Below are positions 1 to 10,067 of a DNA stretch of 60,000 nucleotides, in pieces. Origin of the DNA: Cryptomeria japonica. Its lineage: Eukaryota; Streptophyta; Pinopsida; Cupressales; Cupressaceae. The notes beneath the pieces were generated by a model that had not been told where the DNA came from, did no database searches, and was given only the letters and a program-made list of their open reading frames with translations. Positions within the stretch are counted from its first letter, which is position 1, and each line of letters begins with the position of its first letter. A program made the translations under genes and the position numbers. Location of the stretch: positions 264,285,692 to 264,345,691 of the forward strand of contig NC_081406.1 in assembly GCF_030272615.1 (NCBI RefSeq), in the 5' to 3' direction.

Positions 1-30
1 TTGCTATCAATCGGGGATGCTCCTGCATCA
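1..30 (-). repeat. gypsy-1 3' LTR, first 30 bases only
   Basis: On the minus strand this reads TGATGCAGGAGCATCCCCG and then ATTGATAGCAA. It matches the start of the 5' LTR at 5461-5432 with a few substitutions. The rest of the LTR and the target-site duplication lie left of the window. Confidence 0.8.
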
Positions 31-49
31 GACATCTAGGGTTATTGAA

Positions 50-210
50 AAAGTGAGTCTCTCACTTTGCTGAAGTCAGAGGGAAACCGAGGTAGTATAC
101 CTCTGCCTAAGAAATCCAAGATGAATCTTCAACTAGTTTGTCTTTCCACTTCACAAGATACTCCTTATACTGACTGCTCCAGGTACTACGCCCAACCCTA
201 GTGTCCAAAA
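50..210 (-). pseudogene. gypsy-1 chromodomain remnant
   Basis: The minus strand reads SQYKEYLVKWKD, then an SSWIS element and an aromatic-rich tail. The core YLVKWK matches the second half of a chromodomain, the module that chromoviruses carry at the end of integrase and that is thought to steer insertion to modified chromatin. It lies between the integrase tail and the 3' LTR, where a chromovirus should have it. A stop follows the SSWIS element and another lies upstream, so it is not translatable as it stands. Confidence 0.7.
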
Positions 211-229
211 TGTCTTCAATCTAATCTAG

Positions 230-1544
230 TTCCTTCTGGGGGCAACTATTTCTCCAAGTCTGCAATACTATCCTCACTGAATTCTAGTACATGATACTCA
301 TGAAGATCTGCAATGTTAAACATAGGTGAAATACTCAAACTATCTGGTAACTCTACTTCATATGCATTCCCAGAACTGAACTTTCTCAAAATCCTGCAAG
401 GTCCAAACTTTTTCATCTACAATTTATTATAAGTTCCAACTGGGAATATTTTTTTCTCAGATACACCATCACTTCATTGCCAACTTCAATTCCTTATGTC
501 TCCTCTTCTCATATGCCTTTTCCTTATACTTGTTGTTCATGTCCTCCAAATGTTGCTTAACTTGAATATGTAAGTCCTTCGTGTGTTCTGCAAATTCTTT
601 TGCTTCTAAACTTCTTCAGTCTTCACTGCTAATATCTCTTAATTATGATATACCTTTAGGGTACACTCTGGTAACAATCTCAAAAGGTGTTCTTCCGGTA
701 CTCCTGTTTACTGAATTATTGTAGGCAAACTCTATTTGTGCAAGAATCAAATCCCAGCTTCCGGTTTTATCTCCAACTAAACATCTCAACAAATTTCCCA
801 AGCTCTGCTTAACTACTTCTATCTATACATTAGTTTGTGGGTGAAAAGTAGAACTGAACTTCAAATCTGTCTTCATCTTCTTCCAAAGTGTTTTCCAAAA
901 ATAGCCAATAAACTTAGTGTCTCTGTCTAAAACTATGCTCTTAGGTAACCCATGCAATCTCACTACTTCCTTGAAAAATAAGTTTGCTACCTGTAATGCA
1001 TTTGATGTCTTCTTACTAGGTATGAAATGAGCCATCTTCAAGAATCTATCCACTACCACAAATATAGAATCATTCCCTCTTGGTGTTTTATGCAATCCAA
1101 GTATGAAATTTATGCTTATATCCTCCCAAGGTCTTACCGGTACTGCCAAAGGTTTAAACAATCCCACATTCTGACTACTACCCTTTGCAACTTGACAAAC
1201 TCTAGAACTTTGCACATATTTCCTAACATCCTTATGAATCTGGGGCCAAAAGTACTGCTCACTCAGCAATGCTACTTTTTTTTCAATATCAAAATGTATA
1301 GCTAATCCTCCACTATGTTTCTCCTTTATCAGATTCTCCCTCATAGAACTCTTAGGTATGCACAATTGAACTCCTCTGAATAACATCCCATCCTGAACGA
1401 AGTAATTCAACCACTTGCTTCTATCTACCATAACTGGTTCTCTACATGCTCTCCAAGGTTCTACAAAATCTGGGTCATCATCATACACAGTCTTCAATTC
1501 CTCAAATCCTAATACTGTCACTCTCATCTTTGTCAAAAAATTCC
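230..1544 (-). pseudogene. gypsy-1 integrase
   Basis: The open part (to about 823) shows the H2C2-type zinc region with KHSGG and the C of SRVCQ (the first C of the CxxC pair is lost), then the catalytic core: WEDISINFI with the first Asp, DRFLKMAHFIP, and the second Asp in VLDRDTKF. It ends near FHPQTNV. Further left the frame breaks, but the C-terminal segment is still readable, including GNEVMVYL and LPDSLSISPMFNIADLHEY, which leads into the chromodomain. Integrase inserts the cDNA copy into host DNA. The frame upstream continues from RNase H without a gap, as in a normal Ty3 polyprotein. It is inactive as it stands. Confidence 0.85.
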
Positions 1545-2040
1545 TTCTCCTACTCAATGCATCAACAACTTTGTTAGATTTCCCACTTCTATGCTTCAAC
1601 ACAAAGGTGTAACTCTACAAAAATTCTACCCATCTCATATATCTCTAATTAAACTTACTCTGACTGTTCAAATACTACAAGGCTTGATGATCTATATACA
1701 AGACAAACTCCTTAGGCAATAGGTAATGTTACCACTTCTTCAAGGCTTGAACTATGGCATAAAATTTTGGATCATACACTGAATATCTCCTTCAGGCATC
1801 ATTCAATTTCTCACTGAAATAAGCTACTGCTCTCCCTTCCTGACTCAAGACTACTCCTATTGTTGTTCCACTTACATCACAATCCACTTGAAATACTTTA
1901 TTGAAATCCAGTAAAGCTAACATAGGTTGCTCAGTCACTTTCCATTTCAACACCTCAAAACTTTTGTTTGCTCCGGTGGTCCACTTAAATCCCTTCCAAT
2001 CTCCCCTCACGATCTTAGTCATAGGGTTACAAGCTGAACT
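1545..2040 (-). pseudogene. gypsy-1 RNase H
   Basis: Two separate open pieces carry the Ty3 RNase H domain. At 2022-1792 are FEVLKWKVTEQPMLALLDF and FQVDCDVSGTTIGVVLSQ, with the first catalytic Asp in the VDCDVSG segment. At 1602-1545 is the domain end, HRSGKSNKVVDALSRR, where the usual N of the NxxADALSR motif reads N-K-V-V-D. Stops and a frameshift separate the pieces. In a working element this domain degrades the RNA strand during reverse transcription. Confidence 0.8.
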
Positions 2041-2975
2041 AAAATTTCTGATGAACTTCCATAGAAACTAACCAATCCATGAAATGATCTTACCTCTCCA
2101 ATGCTTTCCATTGTAGGCCACTCAACAATTGTTTTTACTTTCTCAGGTTCCATCATCAAACCATCCTCAGATATCACAAATCCCAAATACACTAACTCAT
2201 CCTTCGTGAAAGTACACTTCTTGATGTTTATCAGCAACTTTTCTTCTCTCAACCTCTGCAAAACTTGTCTCAAATGCAACAAATGCTCCTCTTTTGTCTT
2301 ACTGAAAACCAGAATGTCATCCAAATATACAATAACAAACCTACCCAAGAATTTCTTCAATACCTCATTCATCAGTCTCGTGAAAGTACTCAATGCATTA
2401 GTTAACCCAAAAGGCATCACCAACCATTCATACAATCTTTCATTTGTCTTGAATGTTGTCTTCCACTCATCTCCTTCTCTGATCTTGATCTGATGATATC
2501 CACTCTTCAAATCTATCTTTGTAAAGTATTTGGCTTCACTCAAATAGTCCATTATGTCATCCATTCTAGGCAAAGGAAACCGGTATTTCACTGTGATTTT
2601 GTTTATTGCTCTCGAATCGATACACATTCTCCATTCTCCATTCTTCCTAGGTGCTAATATTGTTGGTACCGCACAAGGGCTTAGACTTTCTCTTATCAAA
2701 CCTTTCTTCAATAGCTCTTGCACTTGTCTATTCAGTTCTTCATTCTTTATCGGTGTCATCCAATGTGCATCTTTGTTAGGCAAACTAGCTCTAGGAACTA
2801 GGTCCATGCAATGACTAATACTTCTCACAGGTGGCAATCCATCAGGTATATTATCTGAAATGATGTCTTCATATTCTGTCAGCAAATCTTTTATCTCTTC
2901 CGGTTGTTCCTCTTCATGCTTCGGATTCTCAGTCTTCCTAGGAATTAAGGCAAAACACACATTCTCATGTCTCAA
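2041..2975 (-). pseudogene. gypsy-1 reverse transcriptase
   Basis: This is the longest open stretch of the element (about 310 codons). Visible RT blocks, in order, are WMTPIKNEELNRQVQELLKK, CIDSRAINKITVKYRFPLPR, FTKIDLKSGYHQIKI with the first Asp, VMPFGLTNALSTF, the YLDDILVFS catalytic box with both Asp residues, the thumb segment YLGFVISEDGL and the connection IGEVRSFHGLVSFY. All three catalytic Asp are kept, so decay has mostly hit other parts of the element. The first residues (roughly 2975-2800) are the linker between protease and RT. It synthesises element cDNA. Confidence 0.92.
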
Positions 2976-3134
2976 TCCATCTAGGAATTTCCTTCAATCT
3001 ACCAAATAGATTCTAGCATTTATACAGACGTCACTCTTCAAAGGTTCCTCCAAGGGAAACAAGGTTTGCTTCATCCCATTGGCCATAATAGTGTATGTAT
3101 TCTTCCTCCCATCATGTATTTATTGTCTATCAAA

Positions 3135-3425
3135 CTACCAAGGTCTACCCAACAAAAGATGACAAATATCCTTAGGCATAATATCACACAAGAATTCATC
3201 ATGATAATTCCCAATTTTCAATTTCACCAAACATTGTTCACTTACTAACAACTTATGTTCATCCTGAATCCATGTTATCTGACAAGGCTTAGGGTGTTTC
3301 AATCTTTCCAAATTCAACTTATTCACCATCTCCTCTGAAACAAGATTATCTAAACTACTACTATCAATAACAACTTTACAGCACTTACCAGATACCTTAC
3401 ATCTGGTCTTGAACAAATTCTAACT
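3135..3425 (-). pseudogene. gypsy-1 retropepsin (aspartic protease)
   Basis: The reading frame has FKTRCKVSGKCCKVVIDSSS, with catalytic Asp in D-S-S where D-S-G is normal, then SEEMVNKLNLERLKHPKP and the closing LLLGRPW motif. This is the Ty3 retropepsin that cuts the Gag-Pol polyprotein. The G to S change in the active-site triplet probably kills it. The same domain layout is found in the tandem array at 48.9-60 kb, which makes this copy a useful reference for that degenerate ORF. Confidence 0.85.
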
Positions 3426-4583
3426 CTAAAAGGGCTCTTCATCTCTCCCAATATGACACAAATCTCTCCTCATCATCAACAGTTCTTCATCTTCCAGTTT
3501 ATTGTCTGATCCAGTGGCGTTTTCTTCCACCACTACTGCTCTTCCAGTATCCTCTGTCTTCTTACACTCAAAAGAATGATGTCCTTCTCCTCCACACTTA
3601 AAGCAAGTTCCTCTAAACACTCTTGTGTCTTGTCTTCCAAAATTCTCATTCTCGTAGCCATCTAGTTCTCTCTTCCGATAAAAATTTATATCATCTTTCT
3701 AGTATGAATTACCTTCTTTGTTCACTTACTTATCCTTATTTTGATCTATACAGGTTCCTCTACCTCCGGTATATCCTCTTCCTCCTTGAAATCTTCCTCC
3801 AGAAAACCTTCCACCTCTGCCTCTCTGCCTCTACTCATGTCTTTTGTTTAGCTTTTCTTCTGCCTTCAGGGCATACTGGTAAGCCTCTTCAACACTTTGT
3901 AATTTGATCAAACTAAGTTCATCTTGTATAGACACCAGCAATCCATTAAAATGTCTTGCAACTTGTTCAACTTCATCATCAACATGTCTAGATCTGATAT
4001 TCAACTTGTAAAATGCTTCGGTGTACTCCTTCACACTAGATTCCTTTTGTCTCAAATTTTGCAACTTCCAGGAATGGATTCACTTGATAATCAGCTAGCA
4101 TAAATTTTGATTTCAACTTAGCAATCATCCGATCCCATGTCTTGATCTTCTCTTTACCTCTTCTATATCTATCAACCTACAAATGCTCCCACCAAAGAGA
4201 TGCATGACCTTTCAACCGATTACAGGCATATTTCACCTCCCTTTCTTTCGCAGTGTTTTCAAAATTAAAATATTTCTCCATCTCCAAGATCCAATCCATC
4301 AATTCATCTGAATCCAACTTTCCATCATATTCTAGTGGGGTAAAATGAGGTTTAGTATTTGCCCTACTCGAAAACCTTTTCTCATCCAGATCAACTGCAA
4401 GTGGGTTTACTTATTCTACCAGAGCTTCTTCTCCTTTATCTTAACTTATATCTCTAATTTGTCGACCTCTTCTAGGCTATCTCCACGGCTTCCAACTGAG
4501 CTACTATTCCTCGCAACATTTCTATCACAGCAGGGTTTGCATTCCCACATGCTCCACTATTCCTAGTTCCTCTTTGCGCCATC
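3426..4583 (-). pseudogene. gypsy-1 Gag with CCHC zinc knuckle
   Basis: I place the start at the minus-strand ATG at 4583 (MAQRGTRNSGACG), the first in-frame ATG after the primer site. The capsid region can be followed through broken frames: a W-W-E-H-L segment near 4190, then an open piece at 4064-3831 with SSVKEYTEAFYKLNIRSRHV and ALKAEEKLNKRHE, typical of retrotransposon Gag. The nucleocapsid knuckle CFKCGGEGHHSFEC (CX2CX4HX4C) is intact in the piece at 3620-3426. Gag forms the particle and binds the element RNA. At least one frameshift or stop lies between 3830 and 3620. Confidence 0.8.
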
Positions 4584-4677
4584 TTTATGCCAGTCCTCTG
4601 TAGTTGCATGTCGGATCCATAGTCCACCACCCTACAACAAAATTCTTAGGACAACGCAATCTCTGGAACGAAAATTT

Positions 4678-4689
4678 GCTCTGATACCA
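4678..4689 (-). other. gypsy-1 primer binding site (initiator tRNA-Met type)
   Basis: The minus strand reads TGGTATCAGAGC two bases inside the 5' LTR end. This is the standard plant primer site complementary to the 3' end of initiator tRNA-Met, and it fixes the LTR/internal border. Confidence 0.92.
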
Positions 4690-4691
4690 CT

Positions 4692-5461
4692 TGAAGTAGT
4701 CACCGATTAGGAGGGACCTCAAAAAGATCAATCCAAACCGATCAACAAGAGTAAACACAACGGAAACACAAAGACGTGATAGATGCAATGCATAACAAAT
4801 TGAATTATAACATGAAGATTGATTCCAAGCAACCGGTAACAACTGGCTCACAAGCCTACTAAACATGCTCAAAATACCGAACAAGTCACAACCAGGACCT
4901 CAAACCTTAAGATCTATCTTTTATGTTTATTCTAACTTCTTGGTCACATTCTAATTCTCTATTACAATGATTTATACAATCCAAGAGGATCTAGTCGGCC
5001 CAAAAAGGGATCAAAACCCGAAGAACAAGACCTAACATGCAAAACCAATAAGGTAGGCCTCTGCCAAGAGATTACTCTGGAAAATACAAAGGATGAAGTG
5101 TAGATCATGGGAAAAGGTCGGCCACATGCCAAGGAACATCGGAATCAAAACTTAGGGCTCTGCAAGCTATGGAAGGGATCTGATAGATTACCAATTCAAA
5201 TAGGTCCAGGCCACCGGTAACAAGAAACTGTCATGGAAATCGATAGCGATAACTTGCCAAAAAATGATCCAAATGCTCCATGGTTTAGGAATAAGGAAGA
5301 TGGTCAATTCTTCAAGCCAAAATCCAACTCCATAGTATTTGGTGAGCCAAATCCAAGACACATAGAAAGAAATGTTGAAACTCCAAATAGAAAACAAAAC
5401 ATAAAGGAAAGATTTTTTGGTTGATGCAAGATTGTTATGAACCGGGGATGCTCCTACATCA
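4692..5461 (-). repeat. gypsy-1 5' LTR (770 bp)
   Basis: It starts on the minus strand with TGATGTAGGAGC at 5461 and ends ACTACTTCA at 4692, next to the primer site. The start matches the partial 3' LTR at 30-1. To the right the sequence switches directly to the copia B protease frame, which marks the insertion point. Short open frames inside the LTR show no domain and were not annotated. Confidence 0.85.
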
Positions 5462-6678
5462 CTTTCCATACTCACAAATTTGCTTCTATCACTGGTCATA
5501 TGATGTGAACAACAGTTGTTAATCACCCATTCACCTTTCTCTTCAACTTTAGCAGCTAAAGCTTTCTCCTAAATAATGCATCTTGTGGAATCAATAGGTA
5601 TCGGTCCATCTTCTTTGATAGCATTAAACACAACTTCATCTCCTTCTAATTCTTCATCTATAACACCTTCATCAACACCATAATAACATTTCTTCTGATG
5701 TTTATACTTCTGGTTAGGCTTGTAAGGCTTATCATACTTCTCATGCTTCTCATATCTATCATTTCTATCATGCTTATCAAATTTATCATGCCTTTCATAT
5801 TCAGACATTCTCTTCAGGAATCTAGAAGAAAAATGTCCTTTATTATTGCAAGAGAAACATTTCAAAGGCAATTTTCTATCATACTTACTAGCTCCCTTAG
5901 GCAATCTCCAGGCAATCAATGCTTCAAGCTCTTCCAACTCTCTTTCTTGCTCTTCCATCTCTTTTCTCTCTCTTTTGTATTTGGATATTTTGTATTCTTT
6001 AGGATCAAAATTTTGCTTCTTGGACACCGATGCTCTAAATGTTGTTTCAGACTTTCCATGTGATTCACCGAATTTGCTCAGTTCAAATGCAAAAATCTTT
6101 CCAGCCAGCATATCTCTAGTTACTATAGTCACACTCTGGATCTCATCAATAGCAGCTACCTTATGTTTGTAAGCAGAAGGCAATGATCTCAACACCTTAG
6201 CAACAATTTCATGTTCTTCAAGGCTTCCACTGGCACATCTGATACCTAGGATAAGGTCATTCACCTTAGCCATGAAAGTGTTTATATTCTCATCATCTTC
6301 CATCTTCAACATCTCATTCTTTCCTTTCAAACTTTGCAACTTAGCAACTTTTACTTGTTTATCTCCTTCATACAAGGTTTCAAGATTTTCCCAGATCTCA
6401 TGTGCAGTTTGAAGTCCCATTACATTAGTCATTTCGAAATCAGTCAGGGCACTCAGTAATGCTTCCTTCGCTCTAATATTATTTTCAGCTTCCTTGATCT
6501 CACCAATAGTAACTCGTCCTTTCGGATGAACAAAATAGACATTCTTTGTAATCTTCCAGTAATCTTCTCCAAAACATCTCAAGTGTACTTCCATCCGATT
6601 CTTTCATATAGCATACTTACTTCCATCAAATCTCGGACTCTCCTTCTTAAAGATAACACTTCCACTTCCAGTTGCCAT
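5462..6678 (-). pseudogene. copia B Gag and start of protease
   Basis: The natural start is probably the minus-strand ATG at 6678 (MATGSGSVIF). An in-frame TGA follows in place of the Trp normally found in the DGSKYAxWKxRM segment. From 6594 to 5569 an uninterrupted 341-codon frame carries the UBN2-type copia Gag (HEIWENLETLYEGDKQ, MKVND-like segment, VLRSLPSAYKHKV). A knuckle follows, CFSCNNKGHF, whose last Cys is lost (F at that place). After a charged H/K/Y/D repeat and a stop comes the protease start, INNCCSHHMTSDRSKF. In it the catalytic D-S-G has become N-N-C. The frame is cut at 5462 by gypsy-1. Confidence 0.85.
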
Positions 6679-6720
6679 CCCAAATCTCCTCAAGCAATCA
6701 AGCTTCTTTCGGAGGATCTA

Positions 6721-6732
6721 GCTCTAATACCA
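6721..6732 (-). other. copia B primer binding site
   Basis: The minus strand reads TGGTATTAGAGC two bases after the LTR end CCAACA. It is the initiator tRNA-Met type with one C to T change. Confidence 0.8.
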
Positions 6733-6734
6733 AT

Positions 6735-8065
6735 TGTTGGCAACAACAATGAAGGAAAACTGGGGGGGAGTGAATCATTTTTCACTGGATCTACAAACTC
6801 AATAACAAATATAATTCTAATAAACTGCAGCAACAACAAAGATAGACAAATTGATAGCACAACACACAACACCAAGATTTTGATGTGGAAAACTCAGTTA
6901 AGGGAAAAACCATGATGGGAACCTACCCACAATAAGATGATACTCTGCAGTAGTATGTGTAAATATTACAATGGGGAATGCACATGCATTCAGGCACACT
7001 GCCTAGATCTCACTATTCAAATATAATAACCCAAAAGGCTACAACCCTTAGGGAAGTCTCACTGACTTACAACAAGATTCATAGTAAAATTTAGAAGGAA
7101 TGAACTGAAAGAATAGCATCTCCAAATGCCTGATGACAGTTCTAATTGAGCACATTTATCTGCTCTGCAACACCAATCTCTACTCAATCACAATGTCGAA
7201 GGATGAATCACTTGTTCGCGCATACACAACTCTCTAATAATGTAGACATGACCTCGATACCCAAAATACATGACAATATCACCTATTTATACAATTCATC
7301 AACCTTGACAACAAGGTCGGCTAAACCTTCAACTCACAATTACAAAATTACATCACACGATACAAAGATCGACCACCGGACCAATATAATGACATACATG
7401 ACATAACGTGGACCTAAATCAAATTTCCAAATGCGCAACACCACTGAAAATTACGCCAAGATCAACCGCAACATGCTACACCACCAGGAAAACCGCATAA
7501 CATGAAGAACATCACCGAATCAGAAAAATCAATAAAACCTTGCAAAATGATCAATGTGGATCACCAAAACAAATAGGAAACAACTAGGAAACACTAGCAA
7601 GCACATTAGAATCATCAGCAGCTGCTGCACCAACACCACTTATCAAATCTTCATCGATCAACATCTGAACTTCAAGAAGACTCAAACAACAGCAACTATC
7701 ATGAAGAAAGTTAACTTGCAAAGCACCAAATCATGAACCATCTGCAATGAAGATACACAAGACTATCCCAAACAATCTCCCAAAAACTCAGCTCAAGATC
7801 TGATCACTCCAGAATATACCGGAGCAAATATTGAACTCTACAAAGCACTTATCAGAAAAACAACTGCAAATCGGATCATGTGATATGATCAATTAAGCTT
7901 TATGGATCACCAAAACTAGTATAGAAGAATATAATTATACTAGAAATACTCCATACAACAAACCATGATCTTAATAAACCAATCTGCAATCACCAAAACA
8001 ATAAATTACAGTAATATGTTGACATCAATGACAACAACATATCCTAGCAGCAACAATGTCCAATA
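6735..8065 (-). repeat. copia B 5' LTR (1331 bp)
   Basis: On the plus strand it runs from TGTTGGCAACAACAATGAAGG to AGCAACAATGTCCAATA. It aligns along its whole length with the solo LTR at 8706-10067. The outer end has decayed (CCAATA where the solo copy has CTAACA). It holds no gene. Confidence 0.85.
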
Positions 8066-8334
8066 GGTCCTCCTTGGGTTGGTGCCCTAAAATATATTGT
8101 AATTAGTTTATCTATTGTGAGGCTGGATTGGAGCAGTAGACTCTAGCAGCTATTCTCACTGAGGTTTTTCCCACTTTGGATTTTCCTCGTAAATCCTTGT
8201 GTTATGTGATCTATTTGTGTGTGTGTGTGTGCTCTTAATCTATTTGTATTATCATTTTTGTTTGCATAATTAGATTTGAAATTTTAGAATATCATTGATT
8301 CACCCCCCCTCTCAGCGATCACTTGTGTTCTTCA
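8066..8334 (+). repeat. copia A 5' LTR, last 269 bases
   Basis: It matches 17341-17609 of the 3' LTR, including the shared GTGAGGCTRGATTGGAGCAG stretch, a GT microsatellite at about 8215-8231 and the C-rich CACCCCCCCTCT end. It ends TTCTTCA before the primer site. The rest was displaced leftwards by the copia B insertion. Confidence 0.88.
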
Positions 8335-8336
8335 AT

Positions 8337-8348
8337 TGGTATAAGAGC
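8337..8348 (+). other. copia A primer binding site
   Basis: TGGTATAAGAGC two bases after the LTR end: initiator tRNA-Met type with one mismatch. Confidence 0.8.
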
Positions 8349-8406
8349 CAGGTTCCCAGTTAGATAAGCTTTCTCTAGCTTGGGTAGATTTTGGTTAGTG
8401 AACACA

Positions 8407-8705
8407 ATAGCTAGGAATGAATCCTCCTCTACTAAAGCACCTATGTTTGATGGCACAAACTATGCCTTCTAGAGAAAAAGAATGGAAACTTTTTTATCCT
8501 CCATAGGCTTCATGTCTGGATGTCAGTAAAAAATAGGTATATCATTCCTCCAGTACCCCCTATAGACCCTGATGCTAAAAAGGTATATGAGTACAATGCC
8601 AAAGCTAAAAATGCAATCTTAAGTGGTCTATCTGATGCAGAATTTGTCAAGGTCATATGCTGCACTGCACTTCTGCCAAAGAAACATGGGATAAGCTACA
8701 GAGAA
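8407..8705 (+). pseudogene. copia A Gag, N-terminal part
   Basis: The frame reads ARNESSSTKAPMFDGTNYAF. The codon before it is ATA at 8407, probably a mutated ATG. A TAG at 8470 replaces the Trp expected after NYAF. One base is missing near 8510, after which the frame continues SVKNRYIIPPVPPIDPDAKK. The last codons before the solo LTR spell SAKETWDKLQR and continue in frame at 10073 (YEGYVKVKEAK) once the LTR and one AGAAT copy are removed. This is the UBN2-type Gag capsid of Ty1/copia. Confidence 0.85.
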
Positions 8706-10067
8706 TTGTTGGGAACAACAATGAAGGAAAACTAAGAGGGGGGGTTGAATCAGTTTTCACCGTTTTAAACAAATTAAGCACAATCTCATATTTGATCAAC
8801 TGCAGCAAGAATAAAGATAAAGACAACAACAACAACACACATAACACCAGGATTTTTGATGTGGAAAACCCGATTAAGGGAAAAACCACGGTGGGAATCT
8901 TCCGACAATAAGATGATACTCTGCAGTCTAGTATGTGTAAATATTACAATAACGAATGCACATGTATTCAAGCACACTGCCTAGAGATCACTGCTCAAAA
9001 TATAATGACCCAGAAGGCTCCAACCCTCAAGGAAGGTTCACTACCTTACAATAATATTCAAACTACAATCCGGATTACATGAATTGCAAAGATAGCATCT
9101 GCTAATGCCTGATGACAATTTCGATTAAGCTCATTTGTTTGCCCTACAACAATCTCTACTCAATACACCATACCAAAGGATAAATTCACTTATGCACACA
9201 TACACCACTCTCTGATAGCGTAGACACAATATAGACACCCAAAATACATGAATATAATACCTATTTATACAATTCATCAACCTTGACTACAAGGTCGACC
9301 AAACCCTCAACCCTCAATTACAAAATTACATCACACGATACATAAATCAACCACCAGACCAATATAATGCCATAGCCAGTAAATAATGGACCTAAAACAA
9401 ATCCTCAAACACGCATCATCACAGAAAATCTTGCCAAGATCAACCGTAACATGCTACACCACCAAAAATACTGCATAACACGAAGAATATCAGAGGACCC
9501 AAAAGATCTTCAAGAACACGCACAAGGATCAATGCAAACCACCAAAACAAATAGGACATGATCAAGAAACAACAACACACACATTAGAACCATCCACAAT
9601 AGTTGCACCAACACCACTTTTAATTATATCTTCATCAATCAAAAGGCTAACACTCAAGAACACTTAACAACAACAATTTGGACTAGAGAGATAACTTGCA
9701 AAGCACCAAATCACGAACCATCTGAAATAAAGATACACGTGAACATCCAAAACATTTTCTCAAAACCACAACCAAAGATGTAATCATACCGGAGCATAAC
9801 AAATCAAATGCCAAACTCTGCCAACCACTAAACACAAAAGAACAGTCTTCATATCGGAATCCACAACTCAACCAAATCACCACATATCATCATGGAATCA
9901 ATAAAGAATGAAGTATATCTAGTTGATTCAACATCCCAAATAGATAAACCAACCAAATCAACTCAATGCAAACACCGGATCACCAAACATCTCTCTACAA
10001 TACCAAAACACAAGAATATGTTGACATCAATCACAACAACATATCCTAGCAGCAACAACATCTAACA
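8706..10067 (-). repeat. Solo LTR of the copia B family (1362 bp) with target duplication AGAAT
   Basis: Perfect 5-bp direct repeats AGAAT lie at 8701-8705 and 10068-10072. Termini are TGTTGGGAAC and ATCTAACA. It aligns with the copia B LTR at 6735-8065 in the same orientation. There is no internal region, so the element was removed by LTR-LTR recombination. Removing it restores the copia A Gag frame across the junction, which confirms both ends. Confidence 0.93.

Larger units (their letters stand above)
1..5461 (-). mobile_element. gypsy-1: Ty3 chromovirus, near full length, truncated by window start
   Basis: Read on the minus strand the order is 5' LTR (5461-4692), primer site (4689-4678), gag, zinc knuckle, protease, reverse transcriptase, RNase H, integrase, chromodomain, and the first 30 bases of the 3' LTR (30-1). 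The two LTR starts match closely (TGATGYAGGAGCATCCCCG), which fixes the boundaries. The chromodomain after integrase places it among plant chromoviruses. The RT wording (CAVPTILAPRKNGEWRMC, then IDSRAINKITVKYRFPLPR) is closer to CRM/Reina/Galadriel-type than to Tekay-type elements; that clade call is inference. It is inserted in the protease region of copia B. All domains are present, but frames are broken by several stops and frameshifts. Confidence 0.9.
5462..8065 (-). mobile_element. copia B, 5' part (LTR, primer site, gag, start of protease)
   Basis: Minus-strand Ty1/copia element. Its 5' LTR is 8065-6735, followed by primer site, gag and the first part of the protease, where gypsy-1 interrupts it. 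Its polymerase and 3' LTR must lie left of the window. It is inserted in the 5' LTR of copia A: the sequence from 8066 aligns with an internal point of the copia A 3' LTR at about 17341. A second LTR of the same family is the solo LTR at 8706-10067. Confidence 0.85.

Noticed and set aside
4678-4689. Initiator tRNA-Met-like segments that might suggest tRNA genes
   Set aside because: Only the 12-base primer site is present next to each LTR; no tRNA body or cloverleaf surrounds them.
4585-4884. 99-codon minus-strand frame at the gypsy-1 5' LTR
   Set aside because: It spans the LTR end and the primer site, has no domain, and a Gag start with good family context lies at 4583.
7146-7736. Small plus-strand frames in the copia B LTR
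   Set aside because: LTR sequence with Thr/Asn-rich low-complexity translation; the equivalent region of the solo LTR does not keep the frames.
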